A program made the position numbers and the translations under genes. Below are positions 14,986 to 21,949 of a stretch of DNA of 21,949 nucleotides, one piece after another (the stretch's first letter is position 1; every line of letters begins with the position of its first letter). Origin of the DNA: Deltaproteobacteria bacterium (GTDB lineage: Bacteria > Desulfobacterota > Syntrophia > Syntrophales > UBA5619). The notes beneath the pieces were generated by a model. That model ran no database searches. It had not been told where the DNA came from and was given only the letters and a program-made list of their open reading frames with translations. The DNA lies in the NCBI GenBank assembly GCA_026388365.1, contig JAPLJW010000277.1, positions 1 to 21,949 on the forward strand. Direction: 5' to 3'.

Positions 14986-15978
14986 ATGAAAAGAAAATTC
15001 ATTGCAGTCGCCGTCGCCGCGATCTTCTCGGTCGCGCTCGCCGGCAGCGCCGTGGCGGAAGAGATCAACGCCTACATGGCAACCTCCCCCGACAACAACA
15101 CCAAGATCGTCAAGTTCATCAAGGACAAAACCGGCATCACCGTCAACCAGACCTTCCAGTCCTGCGGCGAGGTCGAGGCCAAACTCAAGGCCGAAGCCCC
15201 CAATTTCAGCGCGGAGATAGTGATCGGCGCCTGCTCGCCCCAGGGCTACCTGGCCAAGAAGAGCGGCTGGACCTACCCTTATGTCTCCCCGGCCTGGAAG
15301 GGCGTCCCCGAGGTGTTCTTTGATCCCAAGGGCGACTTCTACCACATGGCCACGTTTTCCTTCGTGCTCGTCGGAAACAAGGACCGTCTGGCCAAGGCGG
15401 GATACAAGATGCCGGAGAGCTGGAAGGATCTGCTGGATCCGAAATGGAAGGGCGAGATCGTCATGCCTTCGCCGCTAAGTTCGGGGACCGCCAACATGAT
15501 GCGTTTCACCTTCCTGGCCCTATACGGGGATGTGGAAGGCTGGAAATTCATCGAAGCCCTGGACAAGAACATCCACCACTACAGCCGCAGCGGAAACGCC
15601 CCCACCGACCTCGTCGGCCGCGGCGAATTCATGCTGGGCATCACCTCCGACGAGAACGTCAAGAAGCGCATCGATGACGGTTATCCGCTGCTCTGGTCCA
15701 TCCCCAAGGAAGGAACGGGCTACGACGGAACGACGTCCTTCATTCTCAAGACGACCAAGAAGCTCGAGACCTGCAAGAAGATCATCGACCTGCTGGGCAC
15801 CCAGGAGTTCAGCGATATGATGGCGGCCATCGGTTATGTGACCCCCCGGCCGGCAAAGAATGCCCTCTATGGAACGACCCTCCCCAAATTCGTCAATCTG
15901 GATCTGGGCAAGGCGGCCGACGAGAAGGAGAAGAACAACGACATCTGGAAACAGAAGCTGAGAACCGAGTTCAAATAA
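14986..15978 (+). CDS. ABC transporter periplasmic substrate-binding protein (AfuA/PhnS-like)
   Basis: The 330-aa protein starts at an ATG with GGAGGAAG just upstream. Its Sec signal peptide, about 24 residues, ends GSAVA before EEINAYMATS. The mature part is a type II periplasmic binding fold: EINAYMATSPDNNTKIVKFI, an ESWKDLLDPKWKGEIVMPSP hinge region and SRSGNAPTDLVGRGEFMLGI in the second lobe. This places it with the iron(III)/organophosphate/2-aminoethylphosphonate/polyamine group. The adjacent tyrosine pair used by FbpA-type iron binders is absent, and the SGNAPTD-type loop is the kind that contacts anionic ligands in AfuA- and PhnS-like proteins. I therefore favour an organic anion, such as a phosphonate or sugar phosphate, over iron. 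The ligand remains unproven. Confidence 0.85.
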   Translation: MKRKFIAVAVAAIFSVALAGSAVAEEINAYMATSPDNNTKIVKFIKDKTGITVNQTFQSCGEVEAKLKAEAPNFSAEIVIGACSPQGYLAKKSGWTYPYVSPAWKGVPEVFFDPKGDFYHMATFSFVLVGNKDRLAKAGYKMPESWKDLLDPKWKGEIVMPSPLSSGTANMMRFTFLALYGDVEGWKFIEALDKNIHHYSRSGNAPTDLVGRGEFMLGITSDENVKKRIDDGYPLLWSIPKEGTGYDGTTSFILKTTKKLETCKKIIDLLGTQEFSDMMAAIGYVTPRPAKNALYGTTLPKFVNLDLGKAADEKEKNNDIWKQKLRTEFK

Positions 15979-16002
15979 TTCTGTTTGAGTCTCTTGCGGA
16001 TC

Positions 16003-16029
16003 GCTACCCCGCTGCTGCGGCGGGGTAGC
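16003..16029 (+). promoter_or_regulatory. Strong hairpin between binding-protein and permease genes
   Basis: A perfect 10-bp stem, GCTACCCCGC / GCGGGGTAGC, with a 7-nt loop lies 24 nt after the binding-protein stop and 26 nt before the permease ATG. It is followed by only three T residues, so it is at most a leaky terminator. Stems in this place commonly stabilise the upstream mRNA and let the binding protein be made in excess over the membrane parts. That role is inferred from position. Confidence 0.65.
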
Positions 16030-16055
16030 GGTTTGACGTCATCGGGAGGAGAAAG

Positions 16056-17750
16056 ATGGCAACGGCAGAGTTATCCGTAAAGCTTCAATCCAGCAGCGGA
16101 AGCAAGGTCAAGGATTTTCTGAATGCAAACCTGGTCAACATCCTGGCCGGAGTTTTATTCCTGCTGCTGGCCTTCTTTCTCCTCTACCCGATCGTCATGG
16201 TCCTCATCAAGAGTTTGCGGGGGCCGGACGGCTTCACACTGAAATATTACCAGGCTTTTTTCAGCAAGCAATACTACTTTCAATCTCTTTACAACACGCT
16301 TCTGCTGGGGGCGATCAATACCGTGGTCTGCCTCGTCATCGGCTTCTGTCTCGCTTACATGACCACGCGCGGGCCCTGGGTGCTCCGGAAACCCCTGAAG
16401 ATCATTTCCCTGGTGCCGCTGATCGCGCCACCATACCTGTTCGCCCTGTCGCTCATCATCCTCTTCGGCCGCAACGGCATCGTGACGCGGGCGCTGGACC
16501 TCCATTGGGGGCTTTACGGGTTCAGCGGCGTCGTCATCTCCCAGTGCCTGGCCTTCATCCCGCTGGCATTCATGATGATCGAAAACACATTGATGTCGCT
16601 CAACCCCAACCTCGAAGAGAGCGCCTATGACATGGGGGCGTCCGAGTCGACCATCCTCCGCACGATCACCATCCCGCTCCTGGCCCCGGGGCTGCTGAAG
16701 GCGGCCCTGCTGATCTTCGTCATGACCATCGCCGAATTCGGGAACGCCGCCATCCTGGGCGGCCGCACCCCCTTCCTGGCGCCGGACACCTACACCATGA
16801 TCACCGGGGAGTCCGATTTCTACATGGGGAGCGTACTCTCCGTCGTTCTGATCGCCCCCTGCATCCTGATCTTCTTCATTCATAATTATCTGCTCGAGGG
16901 GAAGACCTTCACGACGATCGGCGGTAAACCGGTCGCCTCGGAGCCGCGCAAGATCACCCCGCTGATCAAGGTCCCCTTCGCGATCATCACCCTTGTCGCT
17001 GCCGGGGCGATCTTCGTCTGTTTCGCCGTGGTGTTCGTCGCCTCCTTCTACAAGATCCTCGGGGTGACGCACAACATCACCCTGGCGAATTATCTGGATT
17101 TCACTTCGAACCAGGCGATCTACAACAGCATCCGCGTAAGTTTCGTAGCGGCCGTCATCGGCGCCGTCATCGGCGTCCTGCTCGCATACGTCATCGTCCG
17201 GGGAAAATTCTTCGGCCGCACGTTCATCGAGATGGTTTCGCTCTCCGGATTCGCCCTCCCCGGAACGGTGCTCGGCATCGGTTACCTGCTGGCCTTCAGC
17301 GCCCCGCCGCTGAAGCTTACCGGGGGTATCATGATCCTGGCCTTGAACTGCGTCTTCCGTTTCCTGGCCGTCGGCGTGGAGGCGGGGATCAGCAAGCTCC
17401 ACCAGATCCACATCGAGATCGAGGAGGCCTCCGCGGACCTGGGCGCAAGCTTTCTGACCACTTTCTATAAAATCGTGCTGCCGATCATGTTCCCCGCCTT
17501 CATTGCAGGATTCATCTACACCTTCATGACGGCGATCGTCTCCCTGAGCGCCGTCGTCTTCCTGGTCAGCCCGGGGTTCGACCTGGCCGCGGTGATCATC
17601 TTCGACAAGGCCGTTTACGGGGAAATCGGCATCGCCTCCGCCACGACGATGAAACTGGTCCTGATCGTCATGATCTGTATGCTGATTCTGAATTTTATCA
17701 GCAACAAAACCAGGCTGGGCAGCAGCATGAAAAAGTCGGCGGCCGTATGA
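16056..17750 (+). CDS. ABC transporter permease, two membrane domains fused (FbpB/PotBC type)
   Basis: The 564-aa protein starts at an ATG 4 nt after GGAGGAGAAAG. It holds about 12 membrane helices in two homologous halves. Each half has an EAA loop that docks to the ATPase: EESAYDMGASESTILRTITI in the first and EEASADLGASFLTTFYKIVL in the second. The tandem arrangement matches the iron(III)/2-aminoethylphosphonate/thiamine permease family, in which one polypeptide replaces a permease pair. The stop overlaps the next ATG (ATGA), indicating translational coupling to the ATPase. It acts with the upstream binding protein and the downstream ATPase in the inner membrane. Confidence 0.93.
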   Translation: MATAELSVKLQSSSGSKVKDFLNANLVNILAGVLFLLLAFFLLYPIVMVLIKSLRGPDGFTLKYYQAFFSKQYYFQSLYNTLLLGAINTVVCLVIGFCLAYMTTRGPWVLRKPLKIISLVPLIAPPYLFALSLIILFGRNGIVTRALDLHWGLYGFSGVVISQCLAFIPLAFMMIENTLMSLNPNLEESAYDMGASESTILRTITIPLLAPGLLKAALLIFVMTIAEFGNAAILGGRTPFLAPDTYTMITGESDFYMGSVLSVVLIAPCILIFFIHNYLLEGKTFTTIGGKPVASEPRKITPLIKVPFAIITLVAAGAIFVCFAVVFVASFYKILGVTHNITLANYLDFTSNQAIYNSIRVSFVAAVIGAVIGVLLAYVIVRGKFFGRTFIEMVSLSGFALPGTVLGIGYLLAFSAPPLKLTGGIMILALNCVFRFLAVGVEAGISKLHQIHIEIEEASADLGASFLTTFYKIVLPIMFPAFIAGFIYTFMTAIVSLSAVVFLVSPGFDLAAVIIFDKAVYGEIGIASATTMKLVLIVMICMLILNFISNKTRLGSSMKKSAAV

Positions 17751-18874
17751 CAACGAAAGGGGTCATTGGAGATATGGACAAGAAAGAAAACGAAAAACCG
17801 ATGTTGATTTTAAAGGATATCCGCAAATTTTATGGAAACAACGAGGTGCTCAAAGGCGTATCGCTGGAGGTCAGAAAAGGAGAGCTGGTTACGTTTGTCG
17901 GACCCAGCGGCTGCGGCAAGACGACTCTTCTGAGACTGATCGGCGGCTTCACCGATATCAGCGCGGGGGACATCATCCTCGACGGTCAGCGGATCAACGA
18001 TCTTCCCCCAAACCTCCGGGATACGAGAATCTGCTTCCAGAATTATGCCCTTTTCCCCCATATGACCGTGGCGGAAAACGTCGGATACGGATTAAGGATC
18101 AACAAGTGGCCCAAGGACAAGACCGCTGCGCGGGTCAAGGAACTGCTCGAGATGGTCGAACTGGAGGCGTTCGGAGACCGGATGATCGACAAGCTCTCCG
18201 GCGGCCAGCAGCAGCGTGTCGCCTTCGCGCGGGCGCTCAGCCTCGAACCGAAGGTCCTGCTGCTCGACGAACCCCTCTCCAACCTCGACGCGAACCTGAG
18301 ACTCGTCATGCGCGAGGAGATCCGCAAGCTTCAGGAGCGGCTGCACATCACAACCGTATTCGTGACCCATGACCAGTTCGAGGCGATGGCGATTTCCGAC
18401 CGGCTGGTCGTCATGAAGAACGGGCTGATCGAGCAGGTCGGAACCCCGATCGAGATCTACGAGCGGCCGGCAAACGAGTTCATCGCGGGATTCGTCGGCT
18501 ACGTCAATTTCATGGACGGCCGGATCGAATCGATCGATGAAACCACATGCAAAACCGTCGTCCATACGGAATACGGCAGGCTGGAGATTACGCTCGAACA
18601 GGACGATGTCAAAACCGGCGACGACGTTCTCATGGTCATCAGACCGGAGAGCGTTTCGCTCTCGCTGGACTGCCAGGACAAAAGGCAGAATGTGATCTGT
18701 GGGACGTTGATTTCGTATATGTATGCGGGATCTATTGCGAAATGCACGGTGATGATCGGTGACAAGAAGATGATCATCGATCAGTACAACCCGCGGGATG
18801 CGCAACAATTCCTGCATGCGGCCAAGGTCGAGGTTGAGATCCCCCGGAGCGTCCATCTCCTGAAAAAGAAATAA
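17747..18874 (+). CDS. ABC transporter ATP-binding protein (PotA/FbpC/PhnT-like)
   Basis: The 375-aa protein starts at an ATG overlapping the permease stop. An in-frame ATG at 17774, preceded by GGAG, is an alternative that would drop nine residues. Walker A is GPSGCGKTT, the signature is LSGGQQQRVAFARAL, Walker B is VLLLDEPLSNLDANLR, and the switch histidine is in VTHDQFEAM. A C-terminal TOBE domain (about residues 255-375) fits the family of ATPases that energise uptake of polyamines, iron and phosphonates. This is the last gene of the plus-strand operon. A weak stem (18913-18920 / 18941-18948) and a stronger one (19077-19104) follow. Confidence 0.93.
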   Translation: MTTKGVIGDMDKKENEKPMLILKDIRKFYGNNEVLKGVSLEVRKGELVTFVGPSGCGKTTLLRLIGGFTDISAGDIILDGQRINDLPPNLRDTRICFQNYALFPHMTVAENVGYGLRINKWPKDKTAARVKELLEMVELEAFGDRMIDKLSGGQQQRVAFARALSLEPKVLLLDEPLSNLDANLRLVMREEIRKLQERLHITTVFVTHDQFEAMAISDRLVVMKNGLIEQVGTPIEIYERPANEFIAGFVGYVNFMDGRIESIDETTCKTVVHTEYGRLEITLEQDDVKTGDDVLMVIRPESVSLSLDCQDKRQNVICGTLISYMYAGSIAKCTVMIGDKKMIIDQYNPRDAQQFLHAAKVEVEIPRSVHLLKKK

Positions 18875-19076
18875 CCGCAATTCGGAAGAGCGACCCGGGC
18901 GGGGGATGGATGCATCGGCGTCCATCGTCCTTAACCTGCGCGCCGATGGGAAGTCATCAGCAGGCCGTCCGGTTCCGGGCGCCGGGATCCCGCTTTCAGA
19001 GAAGGGTGCTCCCGGGAGTCACCTCACCGATGCCGTCTTCCTTCGTCTCTCCCACGCCCCCACGGGATCGCTGTTG

Positions 19077-19104
19077 ACCGGAGCCGCATGCAGCCGGCTC
19101 CGGT
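19077..19104. terminator. Candidate bidirectional terminator between convergent genes
   Basis: A perfect 10-bp stem, ACCGGAGCCG / CGGCTCCGGT, with an 8-nt loop lies between the ends of the ATPase gene (18874) and the minus-strand aminotransferase gene (19122). T-runs on both sides are poor (TTGTT on the plus side), so efficiency is uncertain. Its place between convergent genes is the main support. The rest of 18875-19121 shows no gene. Confidence 0.55.
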
Positions 19105-19121
19105 TGTTCACACGCGATCGA

Positions 19122-20255
19122 TTACGTGATGGGGATCGAATAGCCCATCTCCCGGAACGCCTCTTTGGCGACCCCGAAGAAATCCTCGATGTCCTTGCGG
19201 GTGATGACGCCGAGGTTGCAAAGCCGGAAAGTTTCCAGCCCGAACATCTTGCCCGGATAGATGGTGAAGCCCCGCTCGTAGCAGTAGTCATGCAGCTTGA
19301 AGAAATCGAACTTGCCGTCCTGGGGGGCCTTGATGGTGACCACGAGCTTGCTCTGGATCGTCTTGTCGATGACGGACTCCAGCCCGATCTCCTGCATGCC
19401 TTTGTGAACGGCTTCCCAGCACTGGCTCAGCCGCTCGTAACGGGGCATCTCCCCCTCCTGCCAGTATTCCCGGATGGCCTGATGCAGGGCGTAGATGGTC
19501 TGGACCGGCGGGGTAAAATGCATCTCGCCCACCCGCTCGAAGAAATCGTGCTGCATGAAGAGGTTGCAGTAGTAGGACCGGGTGGGATAGGCCTTGGACT
19601 TGACGATCTCGTCGATCCTGCCCACCGTCCAGGAGACGCCGGTCATGGCCGCCAGCCCCTTCTGGGCCGAGGACATGCAGAAGTCGATGTTTTCCTTTTC
19701 CAGATTTATCGGAAGCAGTCCGTAGGTCGAGATCGTGTCGGCGATGAACACGCAGCCGTGATCACGGGCCATCTTCCCGATCTCCCGGACCGGGTTGAGC
19801 ACCCCGGTGCCGGTTTCATGATGGGTGGTGGCCACCACTGCAATGTCCCGGTCCCTGTCCAGGGCTTGGCTCACCGCCTTCAGGTCGGGCCGTCCGGTGG
19901 AGGGGAACTTCAGGTCCACGCAGGGGATGTGGTAGTACTGGGCAATCTCCACCATACGGGCGGAATAGGACCCGTTGTTGACCACGCAGATCTTCTTGTT
20001 TTCGGGCACCAGGGAATTGACGAGCACATCCTGGACCACCGTCCCGGAGCCTGCAAAGAGCACCGCCGTGTGCTTCTTCGGATCGCCGTGAACCACCTTG
20101 ACCAGCTCGCGGCGGATTTCGTCCATGATGGCCACGAATTCCTTCTCCCGCGGGCAGATATCCGGCACCACCTGGGCATACTTCACCGTGTCGGTGGTGG
20201 TCGCCGGCCCTGGGTTCAAGAGCACGTTGCGTTTGACGGACTTGACGACTTCCAT
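19122..20255 (-). CDS. 2-Aminoethylphosphonate:pyruvate aminotransferase-like PLP enzyme (class V)
   Basis: The 377-aa protein starts at an ATG with AAGGAG 11 nt upstream. It opens NVLLNPGPATTTDTVKYAQV, the diagnostic start of PhnW-like aminotransferases. Other class V features are FAGSGTVVQDVLVN (cofactor phosphate loop, about 68-80), TTHHETGTGVLNP, the PLP-ring Asp in FIADTISTYG (Asp173), and the Schiff-base Lys199 in SSAQKGLAAMTG. The C-terminal segment GFTIYPGKMFGLETFRLCNL matches the conserved IYPGK...FR..N.G motif. PhnW converts 2-aminoethylphosphonate and pyruvate to phosphonoacetaldehyde and alanine. The VPDICPREKEF segment resembles the subgroup found fused to phosphonate cytidylyltransferases, so a biosynthetic direction is also possible. 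No phosphonatase, phosphonopyruvate enzyme or PntC is in the window. It converges on the ABC operon. Confidence 0.8.
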   Translation of the reverse strand: MEVVKSVKRNVLLNPGPATTTDTVKYAQVVPDICPREKEFVAIMDEIRRELVKVVHGDPKKHTAVLFAGSGTVVQDVLVNSLVPENKKICVVNNGSYSARMVEIAQYYHIPCVDLKFPSTGRPDLKAVSQALDRDRDIAVVATTHHETGTGVLNPVREIGKMARDHGCVFIADTISTYGLLPINLEKENIDFCMSSAQKGLAAMTGVSWTVGRIDEIVKSKAYPTRSYYCNLFMQHDFFERVGEMHFTPPVQTIYALHQAIREYWQEGEMPRYERLSQCWEAVHKGMQEIGLESVIDKTIQSKLVVTIKAPQDGKFDFFKLHDYCYERGFTIYPGKMFGLETFRLCNLGVITRKDIEDFFGVAKEAFREMGYSIPIT

Positions 20256-20397
20256 GATTTGATGTCTCCTTTTTTATCGATTTAGAGGTTAAATTTCACC
20301 AACCGCAGGCGATGCGGCGGAATAACCGCTCAACGCTCCGACCTGCCGGACGGTTCACCCTTCAGCTTGTTCACTTTCTTGATCCCCGTGAAAAAGG

Positions 20398-20418
20398 GGA
20401 CAGATTTAAAATCTGTCC
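20398..20418. repeat. GGACAG palindrome in the upstream region of the aminotransferase gene
   Basis: A 9-bp perfect stem with a 3-nt loop (GGACAGATT / AATCTGTCC) is followed on the minus strand by CCTTTTTC, so it looks like a Rho-independent terminator for minus-strand transcription lying 138 nt before the aminotransferase ATG. It may equally be a remnant of a REP-type repeat, since GGGGACAG palindromes are common dispersed elements. The surrounding 20256-20651 region has no gene. It contains an AT-rich block at about 20452-20492 and a weak minus-strand promoter candidate (TTGACT at 20450-20455, with TAGATA 16 nt downstream). Confidence 0.5.
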
Positions 20419-20651
20419 TGGCGGATATATCTATACCTTTCGCAATGTAAGTCAAAATAATAATAATTATATCATTGATAATAATCTGTAACCGCTCAGG
20501 GCCATCAGGAGCTGCCGGGTGTACCGTCCGAAAGGAATAGTTAACCCTGATCTTGGGTCAACATTTTTTTGAAATCATTTTCCATTCGTTGTAGAACCGA
20601 CCACAAGCCGTCTCTGGCGGGCGGGAAGAGCATTTGTGAGGAGAGCGGAAT

Positions 20652-21740
20652 TTGAAGGCAAAAGAGGTTTTCCCAGATCCGAAGCGGATCCGCCGGAAGC
20701 TGGTCCGATGGTATGACGGGCACCGGCGCCGCCTTCCCTGGCGGGAGACGCGGGACCCCTATGCGATCTGGATTTCCGAGATCATGCTCCAGCAGACGCA
20801 GGCGAAGACGGTCGTCCCCTATTACCTGCGATTTCTCGAAAAGTTCCCGACCGTTGAAACACTGGCGCACGCCCCGCTCGGCGAGGTCCTCAAAACTTGG
20901 GAAAACTTGGGCTACTACGCCCGGGGAAGGAATCTCCATAAAGCGGCCGGGGAAATCGCGGCGCAGCACGGGGGGCGGATCCCCGATAACCGGGAGGAGA
21001 TCATCCGGCTTCCGGGAATCGGGCGGTACACGGCGGGGGCGATTCTCAGCATCGCCTTCGGCCGGGACGTTCCCGCCGTAGACGGCAACGTCCGCCGCGT
21101 GATCAGCCGTCTTTTTGAGATCACGGAATCGGTCGATGACGGGGAAACCCGGGAACGGATCGAAACGCTGGTTCAAACCCTGGTCCCGAAGCGGGATCCC
21201 GGCCGTTTCAACCAGTCGTTGATGGAATTAGGGGCGGTCCGCTGCACGCCAAAGTCCCCATCCTGCCCCGACTGCCCTCTTCAAGACGACTGCCGGGCGC
21301 GGGCGCAGGGCCTCGCGCACCGCCTGCCTGTTCGGGGAAAGAAAAAAACCGTCCCCCACCGGGAGGTCGTCGCCGCGGTCATCCGCGATGGAAAAGGGCG
21401 GGTTCTGATCGTCCAGCGGCCGGCCAGCGGTCTCCTCGGGTCGCTCTGGAAGTTTCCCGGAGGGATACTGAATCCGCATGAAACGCGGGAAGAGGGCCTC
21501 AAACGGATCGTCCGGGACGAGTTGGGCATCGGTATCGGCGTCGGCTCGCCGCTCGCCGCGGTGAAACACGCCTACACCCATTTCCGCATCACCCTCACCG
21601 CCTTGTCCTGCACCCTGTTGGAGGGATCCCCTGCCGGTCCGCAGTGGCGGTGGGCCGGCGCCGGCAAATTGGAGGCGTTGCCCTTTTCCAGCGCGGACCG
21701 CCGGATCGCCCGCGCCGTCGCCCCTCCGGCAGGTCGTTGA
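20652..21740 (+). CDS. mutY: Adenine DNA glycosylase MutY
   Basis: The 362-aa protein starts at a TTG with GAGGAGAG suitably placed upstream; no ATG fits. The helix-hairpin-helix motif is LPGIGRYTAGAI (120-131) and the catalytic residues are Glu43 (SEIMLQQTQ) and Asp144 (AVDGNVRRV). Four cysteines (198, 205, 208 and 214; C-x6-C-x2-C-x5-C) ligate the 4Fe-4S cluster. The C-terminal third is a Nudix-like domain (FPGGILNPHETREEGLKRIV) whose catalytic REUxEE box is degenerate, as in other MutY proteins, where it reads 8-oxoguanine. MutY removes adenine opposite 8-oxoG. The gene stands alone between two intergenic regions. Confidence 0.95.
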   Translation: MKAKEVFPDPKRIRRKLVRWYDGHRRRLPWRETRDPYAIWISEIMLQQTQAKTVVPYYLRFLEKFPTVETLAHAPLGEVLKTWENLGYYARGRNLHKAAGEIAAQHGGRIPDNREEIIRLPGIGRYTAGAILSIAFGRDVPAVDGNVRRVISRLFEITESVDDGETRERIETLVQTLVPKRDPGRFNQSLMELGAVRCTPKSPSCPDCPLQDDCRARAQGLAHRLPVRGKKKTVPHREVVAAVIRDGKGRVLIVQRPASGLLGSLWKFPGGILNPHETREEGLKRIVRDELGIGIGVGSPLAAVKHAYTHFRITLTALSCTLLEGSPAGPQWRWAGAGKLEALPFSSADRRIARAVAPPAGR

Positions 21741-21790
21741 CCTTCCGCGGTGCCTTGTGATACTTGACCCAAGACCGTCGCTCTTTTTGT

Positions 21791-21817
21791 GTCATTCCCG
21801 CGGACGCGGGAATCCAG
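21791..21817. repeat. Intergenic palindrome related to the MITE core
   Basis: This is a near-perfect palindrome, GTCATTCCCGCG then GA then CGCGGGAATCCAG. It has the same outer sequence (GTCATTCC ... GGAATCCAG) as the internal palindrome at 10706-10733 and, in inverse orientation, 10749-10775. It lies 51 nt after the mutY stop and may serve as its transcript end. This is a common dispersed repeat type in GC-rich proteobacteria. Confidence 0.75.
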
Positions 21818-21863
21818 AAGATTTTAGAGGAATTAGACATAATGGCTGACAGTAAAAAATAGC

Positions 21864-21938
21864 GACCTGCTCCTTATCACCATGGGTTATACTTGGAAGG
21901 GTATCCCAAATACAGAGCCAAAAATAAGGAGGCAGGTC
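21864..21938 (+). promoter_or_regulatory. Long fold-back structure covering the ribosome-binding site of the right-edge gene
   Basis: GACCTGCTCCTTAT (21864-21877) pairs with ATAAGGAGGCAGGTC (21924-21938), a 14-bp stem with one bulged base. The right arm contains the Shine-Dalgarno AAGGAGG. The loop carries a second stem, TGGG-TT-ATAC / GTATCCCA. In a transcript entering from upstream the ribosome-binding site would be buried, whereas a transcript starting inside would leave it free. This layout is known for fold-back inhibition of transposase translation in insertion sequences. Confidence 0.6.
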
Positions 21939-21949
21939 ATGGAACATAA
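21939..21949 (+). CDS. Start of a gene cut by the right edge
   Basis: An ATG at 21939 follows AAGGAGG with 6-nt spacing, an ideal Shine-Dalgarno, but only MEH and two further bases are visible. The same frame also opens at an ATG at 21882 (MGYTWKGIPNTEPKIRRQVM) without a ribosome-binding site. The preceding fold-back structure suggests a mobile-element gene such as a transposase. That is an inference; three residues cannot identify the product. Confidence 0.45.

Noticed and set aside
16155..17753. A 532-codon minus-strand open frame over the permease gene
   Set aside because: Very rich in Asp, Glu, Gln and His with no hydrophobic core, it is the expected mirror of a membrane protein's codons. 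The plus strand encodes a clear permease.
18906..20285. A 459-codon plus-strand open frame opposite the aminotransferase gene
   Set aside because: The minus strand has a full PLP-enzyme with all motifs and a ribosome-binding site. The plus frame has neither.
20552..21773. Inverted pair TCTTGGGTCAA flanking mutY (about 20551-20561 and 21764-21774)
   Set aside because: Only 11 bp with no extended similarity on either side and no sign of a transposed unit; a match of this length can be chance.
1..21949. CRISPR array, tRNA or rRNA genes
   Set aside because: No regularly spaced repeats, no cloverleaf-like sequence and no rRNA segment were seen on reading.

Overview
The window looks like the chromosome of a GC-rich, Gram-negative anaerobe of the Desulfobacterota type (Syntrophales/Geobacterales-like). 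The basis is a long deltaproteobacterial-style type II secretion (T2SS) operon with a GspA-like ATPase and a TPR protein, plus intergenic palindromes of a kind common in that group. No rRNA, tRNA or taxon-specific marker is present, so the assignment is an inference.

Region 1 (1-10515, minus strand): a compact T2SS operon read right to left: gspF, gspG, gspH, gspI, gspJ, gspK, gspL, gspM, gspN, gspC, a GspA/ExeA-like AAA ATPase, a TPR protein, and a gene that runs off the left edge (signal peptide, then a Pro/Ala/Ser/Thr-rich stretch; possibly the secretin GspD). Most junctions overlap or lie a few bases apart. The exception is gspI-gspJ, where a palindromic repeat of about 108 bp sits between the genes. 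No gspE is present inside the window.

Region 2 (10516-13352): a 137-bp MITE-like element with 21-bp terminal inverted repeats separates gspF from a plus-strand tex gene (RNA-binding transcription accessory protein). tex has an in-frame TGA at codon 28, between a good ribosome-binding site and strongly Tex-like downstream sequence.

Region 3 (13353-20255): a plus-strand operon-like set consists of a saccharopine-dehydrogenase-like oxidoreductase behind a long, possibly structured leader, a periplasmic binding protein, a fused 12-TM permease and an ABC ATPase. Converging on it from the minus strand is a 2-aminoethylphosphonate:pyruvate aminotransferase-like PLP enzyme. Together they suggest uptake and nitrogen or phosphonate metabolism of an anionic amino compound. 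The substrate cannot be read from sequence.

Region 4 (20256-21949): an AT-rich intergenic region with a GGACAG palindrome, then mutY (adenine DNA glycosylase), an intergenic palindrome related to the MITE core, and the start of a gene at the right edge. That gene's Shine-Dalgarno lies inside a long fold-back structure, an arrangement known for some transposases.
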